DNA from: Lunularia cruciata
Lineage: Eukaryota; Streptophyta; Marchantiopsida; Lunulariales; Lunulariaceae
NCBI GenBank assembly: GCA_948567375.1
Contig: OX419756.1
Location: 46,390,333 to 46,454,332 of the forward strand
DNA length: 64,000 bases
Direction of reading: 5' to 3'
Shown: positions 23,416-36,503 of the stretch, piece after piece
Layout: every line of letters begins with the position of its first letter
Numbering within the stretch: position 1 is the first letter of the stretch
Made by a program: the position numbers and the translations under genes
Notes under the pieces: generated by a model
Told to the model about the DNA's origin: nothing
Seen by the model: only the letters and a program-made list of their open reading frames with translations
The model's database searches: none

Positions 23416-25216
23416 CTGGCAGATGCAGAGCGAGAATGAGCTTTTCGTTGTCCATACATTCCCCCATTAGAACCGATGCCCTGTAGCCAAAGTATATTCC
23501 AGCTGACAACAACTTTACGCTTAGAAGTTAGAGCATAGTCTGAGCACTTCACCAAGCACATGCTGAAAAAGCATATAATGTACCGTACTGTATCAAAGTT
23601 CCAGCAGATTCCAACTAGTCGCGCTAGCCATTGAAGCTGCTGTCCCCTTGAGAGGCGCGCATTTCACTTCCTTGTATTCGAAAGTACATTGTCAAGAAAC
23701 GTATGTATTTCATTCCTTGTTTCCCGCGTCGGTATTACACCTGGGAGCCAATGGTAAATTCTATGGATGTGTGGATGGATGGAAATATGGTATAGGGTAG
23801 ACGTCCTGTCCTTGATAAGGATGCACCAGCTCCTAGATAACTAGAAGACTTTCGATGTACAGTAGACCAGGCATGCTTGTCAGGCTGGACGGCAATGACC
23901 ATGGCCAATGCTGATGTATGTCTGTGCTGTACCTCTTTCATGAATGGTACAATGGTTACTGACTGCAAGTGCACTCAGTTGAGATTTGACTTCTCACCGG
24001 AGCGACGTGCAGTCAAGCGCAACGAAACCACACATTCCAGTGCGGTTGAATGCACTCGTGATCCAGCCCCTAGCGCCTCCGATGATGGTCCAGTATGAAG
24101 ATCCAGGTACAGAGTAAAACTCAAGAATCTAGGTGTAGTCAAAAAGTGCGCCCGAAGAGTCGACCTGTCTCTGACGACTCGCTCAAGCGAACAACTACTA
24201 ACAACGGTGCACTTCCCAATTAATGGCAGGGGTCGTCGGCACAAACACTAATATATCTCATGAGATTCCATTACAAACAGGTACATTAGAGGTTGCTGTC
24301 TCCCTAACAGGAAGTTGCGATCGCAATGGCAGAAACTTCAACGGTTTACCCTTTTCACACCTCGAGGATCAATTCCGCTCTGAACAACCTTTCCGTTTCC
24401 CTGAGCCCAAGGTTTAGTCAAATTCGAGCACTCATCCATCAGCATCACAACATTGCCTTGAAACATCAGCAACTTTCTTTATTAGTCCTAGGAGTTCTCG
24501 TGCAAGGCCAAGACGAGAAGATGTGCGGCCAGCAACTGAGACTACACAACCACAGCAGGATACTAGGCACGATTGGAGAATCAGCGCGGAATATATATAA
24601 TCCACAGGGGCAAGTACAGACGGATAGACGCTGGTAAAAAAATATGGGAAGATTTTCTCTTTCAATGCAAATTTTCAAATTTCAGTGAGCCTCCCAAGCC
24701 GGGGGCTTTCTTGATCGAGGATCATCAGCCTTAACCAGCTCGTGCGTGTGCTTGCATACATGTTAAAATCAGCAATTACCATTACAGTGGTAATGGGAAA
24801 CAATATTGGACTGCTTAACTGGGAACGACCTACAAATTGGAGATCCGCGAACTGTCTGCGACGACTCAATAAGGAATACCTACCGAAAGAGTTAATGCCT
24901 GGCAAATCTTCTAATGGCCAGAATCAAGCTTTCACTGGACGGACTGAGGGATCTGAACATACCTACAGAGCCACGCAGAATACATCCAGACATTCTACAC
25001 CTCAGTTATTTCACCTATTAATGAATGGATTCCCTTGGTTCACCCTTGGGAGTCAGGTTTAGTAACAGTTCAACAAAGAATATTTTGACACCTACAATCT
25101 TACAAGATAAACTCATCTGGCGACTAGATTGGCGAGGACCAACGCACCATCACTACAAGTTAAGCAATGCGCTGCCTTTTCAAAACGATAGGAAGTTTAT
25201 GGTTTCAGGGTATAGA
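23416..25216. other. 3' UTR of the membrane-protein gene and tail-to-tail intergenic region
   Basis: No frame here has domain or composition support. Open frames at 24223-24417, 24326-24637 and 24742-25062 overlap on both strands and look random. No AATAAA was noticed close to the stop. The two flanking genes converge here. Confidence 0.45.
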
Positions 25217-27499
25217 TCATTTGCAGCGTCGCTTTGCTTCACTATACAGGATGACTCCAAACACTGTTAGACCATAACCTAGCATCCCAGTTACAGAAAC
25301 TGGATTCCTGAAGATCAAAATCGAGACAACGACAGCCACGGCACCCTTCGCATTGCCAAGCACCTGATAAAACGACAAAAGACCAAATTAGACTCCAAAA
25401 GACTCACAAAGCCAATGTAGGATAAGCTAGACCCTAACTCACCTCAACCAGTGAGCACTGGTTGCCTATAGTAATTCGGCTTCCATCTCTATTTCTTCCG
25501 ATATCTTTTTTCTTACACAAAGATGTTTTACTTACTCGTTTTGCCTCCCCTTCATCACAGATGCCAAGCAGAAGCACAACTAAGGTCGTGATGAATTATG
25601 CAAAACATGACACTGCGGTATGTATGATTGTTAATAAGGGGAAACATCTACAGGCCATGAATCCAGCCTAAAGACTGATAATTGGGGTGCTCAAACACTG
25701 CTGTATCTGAGATTTATGACTATATTCTCTTCTCCATTTGTGTGTACCTATCTCCTATTCTTTAAATCCCTTTTCGTGTAATGACACAGTAATACCCTTT
25801 CGTTGTCTAATGGAGTGTCTAGATCGCATCCGAGAGTGAGGTACAACGTCTTTCGTGCAACGGACATTGCTGAGAGCTTGACGAACTGAAAATACTCATA
25901 GAAGACGGAAAATCGCACTCTGAAAAGAGAGGGAAAGTTAGGACAGTCTACTAGGAGAATCTCGGATGGAGATATGTGGCTCGTGCCAAGTATGCTGCAT
26001 TGAACTTACCTGAAGAGTTAAAGCACTTGTGTGCTTAGTAACAAGAAAATTCGTCAAGTTGACAAAATATGCCATGGCAGAATTCACCGAAAGTAAAAAT
26101 ATGATCCCTGGGTCCACTCGTGCCTGAGCGATTGTGATTCCAAGCACATTCGGCTCCAAAATTAGAGTGGCTGGCAATAGTACCACAACTGCAATCGGTG
26201 CCATGTAGAGGAGGAGATTCATCGAATTCAGCTTCTCCCTGCACCGACCCAACACACATTTCAATCCATAAACGTCCACAACACCAGGTCCCTCACTTTG
26301 ATGGCGACTCTTTAGTGGAATTCAATGGAACGGGAAAGCTCTATATCAAGAGTTGGAGAACAATGTATGACACTGTAAGAAAACAAGGATTGAGCTCAAT
26401 AACAGGAATCTATTAACGAGCTCAGTAAACAAGAAGGTGTTTCAACCTCTTAAACGATGTGCAGGATCAACAAGGATGGTCACAGAGATCAGCACCAGAC
26501 AACCAGATAATTCGGGTAAGAGGGATCTTACCCTTCGTTAGACAGTAGAATCCCTTGAAGAACGGACTTGAGGGCTCTAGCAGCTGTAGCTGTAATGCAC
26601 ATGATGAAACCATAGAGATGGAAGCTCGGCTCCCCCTGAGAACAACGAAGAATCAGAGTTCAAAAATTTAGCTATTGCTACTCAGGCTCATCAAGAGATA
26701 GGTATCACAGCAAGATATTGCAACAACGGCAAAGTCGAACCCACTTGACAGAGATGACAGAATTTCTCAGACTGAACGAAGGGATCGGGAAGGAACATCA
26801 ATTCGATCTTCTCTCGTTTCAGTCGGAATCCTTTGGTGTGTATAGACTCTACTCACGGACAGGAGTCACCTCGAGGCAAGCGCCGAGCAGCTTCATAAGA
26901 TCACGGAAAATTGTATCGCAAAGACAAAACTCCAATTACAGGTCACACTGAATATAGACAACAGAACTTACCCCACTGGCAATGATAACTCCCGTCACGA
27001 CTGGTATCAAGGTCGCGTAAGTAAGCCACGCCTCTCTCCTGAGTGTCATGATGTAAGCGAAGACGGCTGTAAAAAAGGGAGTCGTGGCGCCAATTGCTTG
27101 ATTGAAAGATACTGGTAGAAATCGAAGCGATATATTACCGCTCACCACTGATGTGCAGAAAATCACACTTAACGCTGCAATTTTGACGAACTGGGTGCGG
27201 GATCTGACTGCCTGCATTGGGACAATCTTCATCCAGGCAATTGCTATGTAGCTGAACAGCGCGCAGGCCGTCATGTGACACATTGTGAGAAAGATAGGGA
27301 ATTTAAACCCATAATTGCTTAGGAGATACTTGTTCAATAAGAGCACACCAATGTTGGAGAAGTACCATGATACAATTAGTCCTACCGTAGAAAAACTGGC
27401 GGGCACTTTGCTCTTTATGTCGGAAGGGATGCTATGACCGGGATTCACACCACCTCTCAAGAAAGGCTTCTTCTCCTCGTAGTCTGTGGTGCCCCCCAT
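25217..27499 (-). CDS. sugar-phosphate/phosphate translocator (TPT/NST drug-metabolite transporter family)
   Basis: Four exons on the minus strand: 27499-26972, 26635-26532, 26238-26010 and 25363-25217. All introns are GT-AG, and the exon lengths (528, 104, 229, 147) sum to 1008 nt, i.e. 335 residues plus stop. The product begins [17 protein letters not shown] and has the family's repeated hydrophobic spans. Recognisable segments are [67 protein letters not shown] (across the first junction), [16 protein letters not shown] (across the second) and [14 protein letters not shown]. It closely resembles the Arabidopsis At3g11320/At5g05820-type 'probable sugar phosphate/phosphate translocators', which lack a chloroplast transit peptide and are thought to act in the secretory system. 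The substrate is unknown. It looks intact and is probably a housekeeping gene. Confidence 0.93.
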
Positions 27500-28700
27500 C
27501 TTTGCTGTATGTTATTGAGATTTCCTTTCAGTCCTATTGAGTTCCTAAGAGAAACCTAACTACATTGACCGGTCCTGCTGCATTGCAACTTCCAGAAACC
27601 CATGCCAAGCAGAGACAAGTCGTAGATCCTCACACCAAGGGGACAGGTTCTGATCCCCACGCAACCGGGCCCTGAGTGACAAAAACTCTTGACTCGGATC
27701 CGTTGGGAGTTAATAAAAGATCTGACCCACACTCAAGCAAAATGTGATCCGTCCTTCCCGGAATCCAATTTCCAGTCTTCAAACTCTCAGCATTCCCCCA
27801 ATCTCCAGCAGCAAGCCTCACAAGCATTGGCTCATACTCAACTCTCGTCTCGTTTCCGCGTCTCACCGTCCTCCTCCTCCTTCTTCTCTGCGTCAGTACT
27901 CAACTACCCTAGCATTACCACCTCGGCACTGGATCTACGCCCTTTCTCCTCGTCCTCCCTCCCGACTCTCTCTCTCTCTCTACACCACCCTCACTCGGAA
28001 AGCCGTTCCAGGCCCCCGACGACACGACACCCTCACCAAGAACTCCACCAAATAGATATCTCCTCACCCTCGCTCAAAGTTCTTTACTCCATCCAACACA
28101 GCACAGCATCAACAGCACGAGGATAGACAGAAGAGGAAATGCCACCACCTCTACGGCCAAGAAAGACGACCTTTCACTTCCTCGTCCTCTCTACCTCAAC
28201 CCTCCCGACCGAGGAAAGAGTTTGGGGAACAAAATCGTCTCCACCACCACCACCACCACCACCACTTCAACAGCAAAATGGATTCAAACCTCGGGGCAGG
28301 GCAGGCTGGCAGGCCGAAGGCAGCAGTACCGTAGTAGATAAGTACACAACTAGTAGAGCTCCTTCCCCTTCTCTCCTTTCCCTGCAGCGGAAAGCGGCGA
28401 GCGGAGCGCAACCAATGCACGCGCGTGACGGACTGGACGAACGCAGTGTGATTCCTCCCCTTCGTGTCTGGGGAACGAGGCAAAATTAGAGGGAGGAAGA
28501 AGAAGATCCGCTAGTTGCTGCTGCTGGCTTGCTTCCTCCACCGAAGAAGATCGCTTCCCTACTCTTCTAGCAAACAACCACCTCGATGACGAATAGGAAC
28601 ACTTTCCAATTGCGGGGGAGGAGAGAAGAGGAGAGGATTGGAGAAGGAGCAGCAGCAGCAGCAGTATCAACACAATGGTGAAGTCTGATGGTGACTGACG
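27500..28700 (-). promoter_or_regulatory. 5' UTR and promoter region of the translocator gene
   Basis: Upstream of the ATG at 27499 (minus strand) is sequence rich in CT/GA, with a CT tract near 27968-27982, a CCA-repeat at 28241-28263 and a GCA/CAG repeat near 28646-28664. Such simple repeats are typical of plant 5' leaders. Open frames on both strands here are low-complexity and overlapping; I do not count them as genes. No clear TATA box was found. Confidence 0.4.
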
Positions 28701-29705
28701 GAAGGACGACGAAACGCGACAATATAGTCAGTCACTCAACACCTCCCAAATCGCAAACACTCCGGAACTTTGACTCCGCCTCTCTACGGCCGTCCCCCCT
28801 ATCCGTCAGTGTCCGTCCGACAAAACCGACCGACCTACCTGACGGCGTCACTGGTAACTACCGTGTAACTCTCAATTTTCCCGGATAGTTTAAAGTTTAC
28901 CGTTCCCCGGGAAGCATACATGCTGGACACGGGATCTGCCCATATTTACCTGAATAGGCCTCGTTGTAGTAAAGTTCTTTATTCCAACGACCCCCTAAAG
29001 AAATCGGACACTTGGATCGGATCTTGTGGAAGCGGGGTTAAGAAGCAAGGGCTAGTCAAGCAAGAAAGTCTGCAGTCTGTCAGAATTTGCTTAACTGGAA
29101 CCTCGACCTAGCAGGCAGGAATGAGGTGCCAGCATGTCGGTAGACGGCTCTATCAATTACAGATTAAAGTCTGTTCCAAGAGAAACGGGTCCCATCGTAT
29201 GCATTATTCTCGTCGCGCGTTGGGCTGAGTTTTTGCGCGATCTTTAAATCGCGTTTCGTTGTCTGGGAACTTGTGAACGGGGTCGGGTTGAGTAAATCCC
29301 GGTGCACTGGTTACGTTCCTGATGACCGTGGCGGGGTCCGGTCGAGGGAAGTTTGTAAGTCTACTTCTTTCGCAAGATGATGCGAATCTTCCAAAACCAT
29401 CCAACGTAGGACTCGGCCCTGACACCGCACGTTGCCCGCGGCGCTCGATCACCTAAGGGCGTGAGGCGACATGGAAGACTAGACGGTGAACGTCTGGTCC
29501 CGACTCTCTCGTCGCCACCAGCAGTTCGTTCTTCGGGCCGCGTATTCAGTGCCTCTTCCTCCATCATCCCTCACTCTAAACATCGTGTAGCGCAGGTTCG
29601 CTAGTTTCCACCCCTATCTTAGCGCTGTTGTTTCAGGTCCCCCGGAAGTCTCGCAGCGGGTCGGCACGAGCTTCGTCTACCGCTTAACGGGTCGGGTGCT
29701 CGTGA
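28701..29705. other. GC-rich upstream DNA without supported gene
   Basis: Includes a GC-rich part at 29200-29650 with short open frames on the minus strand (29204-29567) that match nothing I know. It may be the promoter side of a plus-strand gene starting near 29.7 kb, back to back with the translocator. Confidence 0.3.
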
Positions 29706-29968
29706 GTCAATGGCATCACGGTCTGGGCCCTTGAGGCATTTACTGGGTGCACCAGAGATGTTCTCCTCTATGCTTCTTGTATCCTGCTCAACTCTCAAGA
29801 TGAGGAACCACTCAAGCCAACCCAGGAGGAGGATTCATATGAGTTCCAGACACCTGACGGGCTCTACATCAGCATTAGAACAAGTGTAGCTTGTCGTCCG
29901 TCCGAGTATGATTCCTTCCGCCCGAAAGTTCGAAACTTGGTATCCGAGATCCCAGCTGAGGGGTCCAA
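29706..29968 (+). CDS. candidate exon of an unrecognised plus-strand gene
   Basis: A plus frame is open from just after a TGA (29703-29705) and reads VLLYASCILLNSQDEEPL, then EEDSYEFQTPDGLYISIRTS, with balanced amino-acid composition unlike the surrounding DNA. It meets a strong donor (AA|GTAAGT) at 29968/29969, and in the same frame a TAA follows at once, so splicing would be needed. No in-frame Met is present, so an upstream exon is expected. A different frame has an ATG at 29710 with 59 codons. Function unknown. Confidence 0.3.
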
Positions 29969-32900
29969 GTAAGTCCTTAGTTGCTAGTTTCTTATTCTAT
30001 CTTCTGTGATTCGTTCTATTTGTTCATCTCTCCGCCTCTTGTCAAGATTCTTTCCTTCTTCTCACACGTCTGGGTTTACCATGCCTTGACGATGACTTGA
30101 AGTGATCACATCATCATGTGGATTCTCTTTGCCTTCACCAAATGAGTGATAGTTTCTTCGTCGTCCCTCAAGGAGTTTTATAATCACATAAAAAAGCTGT
30201 CTTTATTGACTCCGTATGCTATCGTACCCATATTCTCTTTATCTGATTTTCTTTACCTTTTTCCTTTTTCACTGTTGTATTATTTCACCCGTAAATGTTC
30301 TTCACGTTGATCTGGTCCTACTGGTGGTAGTGCGTTGGTGGCTAACGCTATAGTTGAGCAAATTCCGCCTGCAGTAGCACTCTATTGTATTTCATAAACA
30401 TGAACACAAATTCCACCGTACGAAGAAACAAGTACCAATGGAAAAGACTTTCATAGATCATTCGTCATACGGCATCCTTGTCTTTGCTCAGATCTAGCTC
30501 AGTTATGCAGTCCTTCGATGAAAATCCGAGGAGGATTTGAGTGTTTGCTTCTTGACAAAGTTGGCCTTATTACCTGACTGGGACAAAAATCACCTGAGCT
30601 GTTCATCTCTTTTCCCCGGACTTTTTTACCTTTATTAAGTCACTTCCTTGCGAGAACTCCATTTTCTTTGCCGTGGCATGTTCTTTTAATAATGAGGAGT
30701 TGCGTGCATGACATATTGTTAAAGCTCACTAGGTCACTACTTCACTCAGCTCTTTTTATAAACAAGTTCACAATGGGATGGATTTCGCTCTCATGCATCC
30801 ACATATGAATTGCGGGTTTGGAAGAAAAAGGGACAACATATACGAGACTTTGTCTTACTCCTCATCAAACTCAGACGTGAATTTTACTCTCCACTGCTAC
30901 TCGTTTCACGCGGAAAACTGTAGTGACGTCGCTTTTTTTGTCCTTATAGAGTGACCATCCACACTTTTTCATGTCACATGTACTCGAACGATCTCTTCAC
31001 CCAAGAAGTACCTTTTATTATGTGGTATAAACTTCCACGAGAAGACACAACGTCCCACTCACTTCCGGGATCATATTCCATGGAGGTATATCGTGGCACT
31101 ATTCCGCAGTATGGTGGAGAGCTCAGCTGAAACGGTGCTCCTCTCCTATGACCGTGGTCTACAAATAAACTGTGTGTCCCCTTAACGATCTGTCGGGTTC
31201 TTGGATCGGAAGTTCACCATCTAAGTACTGTAGAGCTAATCATACCTGTGATCCATGCTATGTCCGCGGTCGGAAGGATTTTGTTGCGTGAAGAGAGGTG
31301 TACATATTCGTCGAGCATCATGTCATGTTTCTAGGATAAAAGTGGATCAACCGAGGCTTGGTCTGCTTATCTAGACAACTTAGTTTAATTAGAATTTTCA
31401 CCTTGATGAGACAGATTTCCATTCTAATTTACTTTCATATATACGTTCTTATTAGTAGATCCTTACTAGACAACTTGTCCATACCATTATATCGAATGCA
31501 TGATATATAACTCCTGAACTAAGTGTGAGAATTGGAGATGAATTTTCCACACATGCAGGAGATGAAACGAAGCAAACAAATTTATTGAAAAAGGAACTAA
31601 CGCTATAAACTTTAAGCTGTTCAACAGTGATAGAATAATTGACTATTACTTATCCGTTCTGAATTTAGTATCATATGGCAATATCTACAATATATTTTGA
31701 AGGAAAGAACGTGCAAGTCAATATACAATGAAATTGAAGAAATGAGTATTTTGCTCTCTTTTTTGTATCCGATCCTCATTTCATTCATAAAGACATTAAA
31801 ATTTTATATTACAGTATAAACACTTTATAATATAAAATAATTAGATAAATGAAGAGTAATCCCTGATAAATGTTCGCTTACCATTAGCCTCTTCTGAATC
31901 TAATCGTTTGATATGCATACAGAATCATCCTTAAAAGAAGAAACGAATAGTTTTTTAGGGCGTTGGGCTTAAGATTATTGCAATTCTCCAACGTACAAGC
32001 ATAATCAAAAAATTTCACAATTTTGCAAACAAAATATACACGGTGATTAAGTATCTAATTAGCTAAAAATGTTTTTTTCATCCTTTATGTGATACCTTGA
32101 GAGATATCCCACAAGAATAGAACACAAGCAAATATTAACATCATTTATTGAATAGTAGTTTATAGTCTTTATATTTACAAGTGAAACTTGACCTCAAGGA
32201 CAACACCATTTATTGAAAACATCCCCTGATGAAGTGAGCTTAATAATCTCCCACAATTCATCCATCTGATTTAAAAGAAACAACAATGTTAACCATTCAA
32301 AGAATCATCATTTACTATGCAATCATCAATATACTTATTATAAACCTTGCATTTGATAGTGCTTATGAAAACAAGACTCCTCACAAAACCAAGGAAAAGA
32401 ATTTTCATTGCCAGTTTTTTTTTTATTGTAATGGTACATGCTAGTTGCAATAGTAGTCATTGCAATTTCTTCTTTGTATAAGGTTAGAAGCTCATACATG
32501 TGTAATACTTTTCATCGATGGTCCAAAGGAATCTCAAAAATCTAAGGAGCCTAACTAGTATTATTAATGCTTTTTGAGTCAATATAAAGTACATTAAAAT
32601 AATAGCATAATCAATTCATATGGTTTATTATCTTAAGTTGCACTTACTCAATATATATTAAGATAAGATTCAATACTTGTACATAATTTTTAATTTTTGT
32701 ATGGTTAAATATAAAGAAAACATTAAAAATAGCTTCATTTTGGAAAAATATCTATAGAAGACTATATATATAGAAGACTTAATCTTTTAAATTTCATAAA
32801 ATTTCAAATTAATGAATCTCACAAAATTGAAATTCTAATTAGGATAATTATTGGATTATGAAATCAAAAGAAAACTAAACAATAAAATATTTAACCTAAA

Positions 32901-35809
32901 GATTTGACAAATTAACACACTCAAATCTCATCAGCAATATTGGTAAGTAAGTAGATGATGAAAGTTTATGGGTGAAATTGACTATAGATAAGAGTCTGAT
33001 GAGTACTTTGTGAGTAAGATTAGCCATGTATTTCTTTGTAAAGTCAATCATAATTTGTGACTAAAGCTTAGTATAATTGGTCAAGACTTCAAAATGAAGT
33101 CTTATTATTACATTAGACTTAAATTTTACATTAGTCGAATTTGCCATATCATAAATCCATACAGTAGATTATGTAAAGAAGTGACATCTTAGATCCAAAT
33201 CTCAAAGGATGTAAAAAAGACAAAGTGATCCTTAAGTACATCTTACCTTTGGACTTAATTTTAGAGAAGTCTTGGAATATGCACAAGTTACATCATCCTA
33301 TAACTTTTATAACAATAATATAGATACACTTTTAAGTGTTCTTTGTCACTGAATACTTACCAAGAATAAAGCAAGCTTACAATCTTTACTGTCATATCAT
33401 GTATATGTTCAAGATGTTAGCATCGTAAAAAAGTGATGTTGATGTCAAGACCATCATTAGAAGTTTTACATCTAAATTTTTTATAAACTAATCTTAAATC
33501 TGATGACATAGTCTATTAACAACCTAGATGTACGTGATTACTTTTTTATGGTCTAAGCTTTCTATATGTAACAAATTTCAAAGGAAAATTAATTATATTT
33601 TCATATTGATTACTAAATTAAAAAGTGTAAAAACATGAATTCATATAGAGTATAGATAAGAAGTATCTTCTTTAAGCAAATTAAGCTCCAAGGTACTAAG
33701 AACTAAGAATTTATTGCAAAGGATCAAGAACTAATGATTGTATAGAAAGTTCAATATCATACTTGATTATGGAATGTGAAGGTATTTAGCATGCTTATGG
33801 CTTTTTCAAAACCATACATTAGGAATTTTTAAAAATAGAAAGAAAAAAATGCCAAATCCATTGATAAATCACATTTTGATAAAGTCATAAAGGAAAAATG
33901 AATTTTAATTGTTTAAGTTAAGTAGGTAACTAGTTGAAATTATAAAGGAATATTTGAAGTATAAGCTCTTTCAACGATATGATAGCCAAATCTACGTATG
34001 AAATATAACTAGTAAAGTGGTAAAGAAAAAATTAAGTTTTGGATTTTAATATCAAATGACATGGATTTTGATTCTCACCAAATACAGTTAAGCTTCTGAC
34101 TTATTCCAATGCAATCTAGATATCAAAATTTTATGGAAAATTTTAAGAGATAATATAGTTGGAGTATATAACAATAGTCTTGTTGTCAAACTACCATTTT
34201 TGTTGTCTACTCTTATTTACTATGTTCATAATATAAGGATTATAGGAAGTAAGAAAAATCATAGTTCTATTATTAGTGTAGTGTTTTTGAGTGACATTTT
34301 CTTATACTGGAGTTATTACTCAAGTTAAGATTGTTGAATATATGATTCTAAAATTACTCTACATATCCAATCTACCTCATATTAACATAAGAATGCATTT
34401 CTCAAGGTTTTGTTTTTTTTCAAAGTAGTTGCATCAATATTGATGAAAGACCTTATTGCAATAAATACAGTACCTCACAAGGTTATTCCAACAATGAAAA
34501 ACTGATATGAGGAGCCTAGATCCATGACAATTTTTCTATGATTTCCCATCCAAAAGAAATTTTATAATCATTTTATAAACCTACATATATAGAACACATT
34601 CATATATTTGCACCATGCTACAAATACTAGCCTAGAAATTTGCATAACTGTAGTGATTTAAGATCAATTATGGATTATTTTCTTGCCATTTTCCAACCAA
34701 CAAAATCGTTTACTATTTCAAGCAAGCTGAAAGTTAGTTATTGTAAGGTGCGGATCATTTGTTTCTACAAACATAGAAAATGAATAGGATTCAAAATTCA
34801 AGCGGATAGAAGTAAAAAAAAGAAGGCCTGTGGATGAAATGCACTAAGGTGCTGTTATCTTGATTCACGTCTTCTAGCTTATCTTTAGATATTCTGTGGA
34901 GAAGGATGACTATATCTTACTTTATTTGCATAAAGATGGCACTTAATATTCTAAAAGACAATTAATATTATCCAAAGGAGAGAATAGTATAGTGGGTAAA
35001 AGAATAAAATATCATAGAACGATATAAAAAAATAGGTGAAGCAAAATTAGATATATTATAATCCAATTTTTTGGATATAATTAGCCTTGCTTTTGATTTG
35101 TTTCAGAAAGAAAATAGTCCAGTTAGTGTGAAAGCTTTTATTATGATGAAATTTAGATTGTTGATTGGATCTTCTAATTACACATTTAATGAAGAAACTC
35201 ACTTATTTAGCATTTGTGACAGGAAATTTTGTAGTTAAGCAATACAAAGAGTTTAGTACATAAATAATAAAAGTAGATAAGAATCAATCAAAACAAGAAC
35301 TCCCATGAAGGAAGATATAGAGATACAAAATAAAAAAATACCCTATAATTTGACTTAGTTGAATCTCATGGATATAAAATACATCAAATAAGGAGATTAA
35401 AGCACACTGCCACAAGAAGGTAGATCCTATCTAGAGGAAACAATAGAAGAAAAGGAAAAATAAGCAAGTAAAGAAAAAGGGAATTAAATTAAATATAGAA
35501 ATATATGAAGAGAAATAAATTCAAGATTAAGCTTACCTCCTATAATACATGAGGCTACAAGTAAGGAGATCAAGATTTAGATTTATATTTCAAGAAAATA
35601 CCGTTAAGAAGACAACTAAGTACATGTTTAGAATTTTATTTATATATTTGACTAATTGGGTACTCAAAATCTATGGATTTGGAAGTCTAGTGTTGTTTGA
35701 TGAATAATGTTTGGTGTATTTTGGAGTTGGAAATACAAATCTTTGGATTTGAATGACAATCAATGAGCATAAAGGCTATCATGAACAAATACATCAATGC
35801 ACACAAAGA
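29969..35809. other. long AT-rich region without recognised features
   Basis: Nearly 6 kb with no frame above about 60 codons on either strand. It grades from mixed composition (30-31.4 kb) to very AT-rich (31.4-35.8 kb). I see no LTR borders, RT text, tRNA or inverted-repeat ends. It may be an intron or old decayed transposon DNA. Confidence 0.4.
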
Positions 35810-35990
35810 GTTTCTTATTTCTTAGAAAACCTTTTATATTGATAAAAATAGATCACAATTTGAAGAAATCAAGTTTTATGCCAACAAGTTTACTTGGGGT
35901 GAATGGTTACTTTCTTATTTCTTATAAACTCTATATGATGATAAAACAAATCATAATTTGAATGGATTAGGTTTTATGCAAACAAGCAAT
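35810..35990. repeat. tandem duplication, two units of about 85-100 bp
   Basis: The block with 'tttcttatttctta', 'tgataaaa', 'atcacaatttgaa' and 'ggttttatgc(c/a)aacaag' occurs at about 35810-35892 and again, diverged, at about 35909-35990. Confidence 0.6.
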
Positions 35991-36265
35991 GCTTTATAGA
36001 ATTAAACCCTAATTCTTTGTTACCCATTACTTCCATGGCAAGCCTCTACCATACTATCAACCATTCACAAGGAAAACATTTGAAGGAAGCATTTATAATC
36101 TATGGTTGGGGAATTTGTTGAGTTATCATAAATCACTTTAGCACCATTCTAGCATGCATTGGTCTTTTATCTAATAAATACATCCATTCCAAAATTCAAG
36201 AGTTTTTGCATATATTAGCTTTATAATTACTATGGTTATTTGAGTAGCAAAGTACAATAAAAAAT

Positions 36266-36503
36266 GTAAATGATTTAATGAGCCATTTGTAGTTTCATCG
36301 TCAAAAAGTGTTTATATGCATGGCTTAATCTTTGAGATAAGCATGTATCTAATGGTGGGATAAACCAAGAAATAAAAATTAAAATCACATAGGTAAATGA
36401 TTCAATGAGCCATTTTAGTTTCACAATAAAAAAGTTTCATACTTACACATGCATGGCTTAATCTTTGAGATAAGAATGTATCTAATGGTAGGATCAACCA
36501 AGT
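36266..36503. repeat. tandem duplication, two units of about 110-120 bp
   Basis: Both units share 'gtaaatgatt', 'aatgagccatt', 'catggcttaatctttgagat' and 'gtatctaatggt'. They lie at about 36266-36372 and 36391-36503. No coding potential. Confidence 0.7.

Noticed and set aside
25462-25671. Plus-strand 69-codon frame
   Set aside because: Lies inside the third intron of the translocator gene on the opposite strand and has no domain support.
27600-27700. tRNA-like GGTTCTGATCC box
   Set aside because: The rest of the segment does not fold as a cloverleaf in either orientation and no A box is at the right distance.
28139-28673. Overlapping frames with Pro, Trp or Leu runs
   Set aside because: Low-complexity products of CCA and GCA repeats in the translocator 5' region.
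29200-29650. Possible rRNA fragment (GC-rich, GATCACC word)
   Set aside because: No longer stretch resembles conserved rRNA helices.
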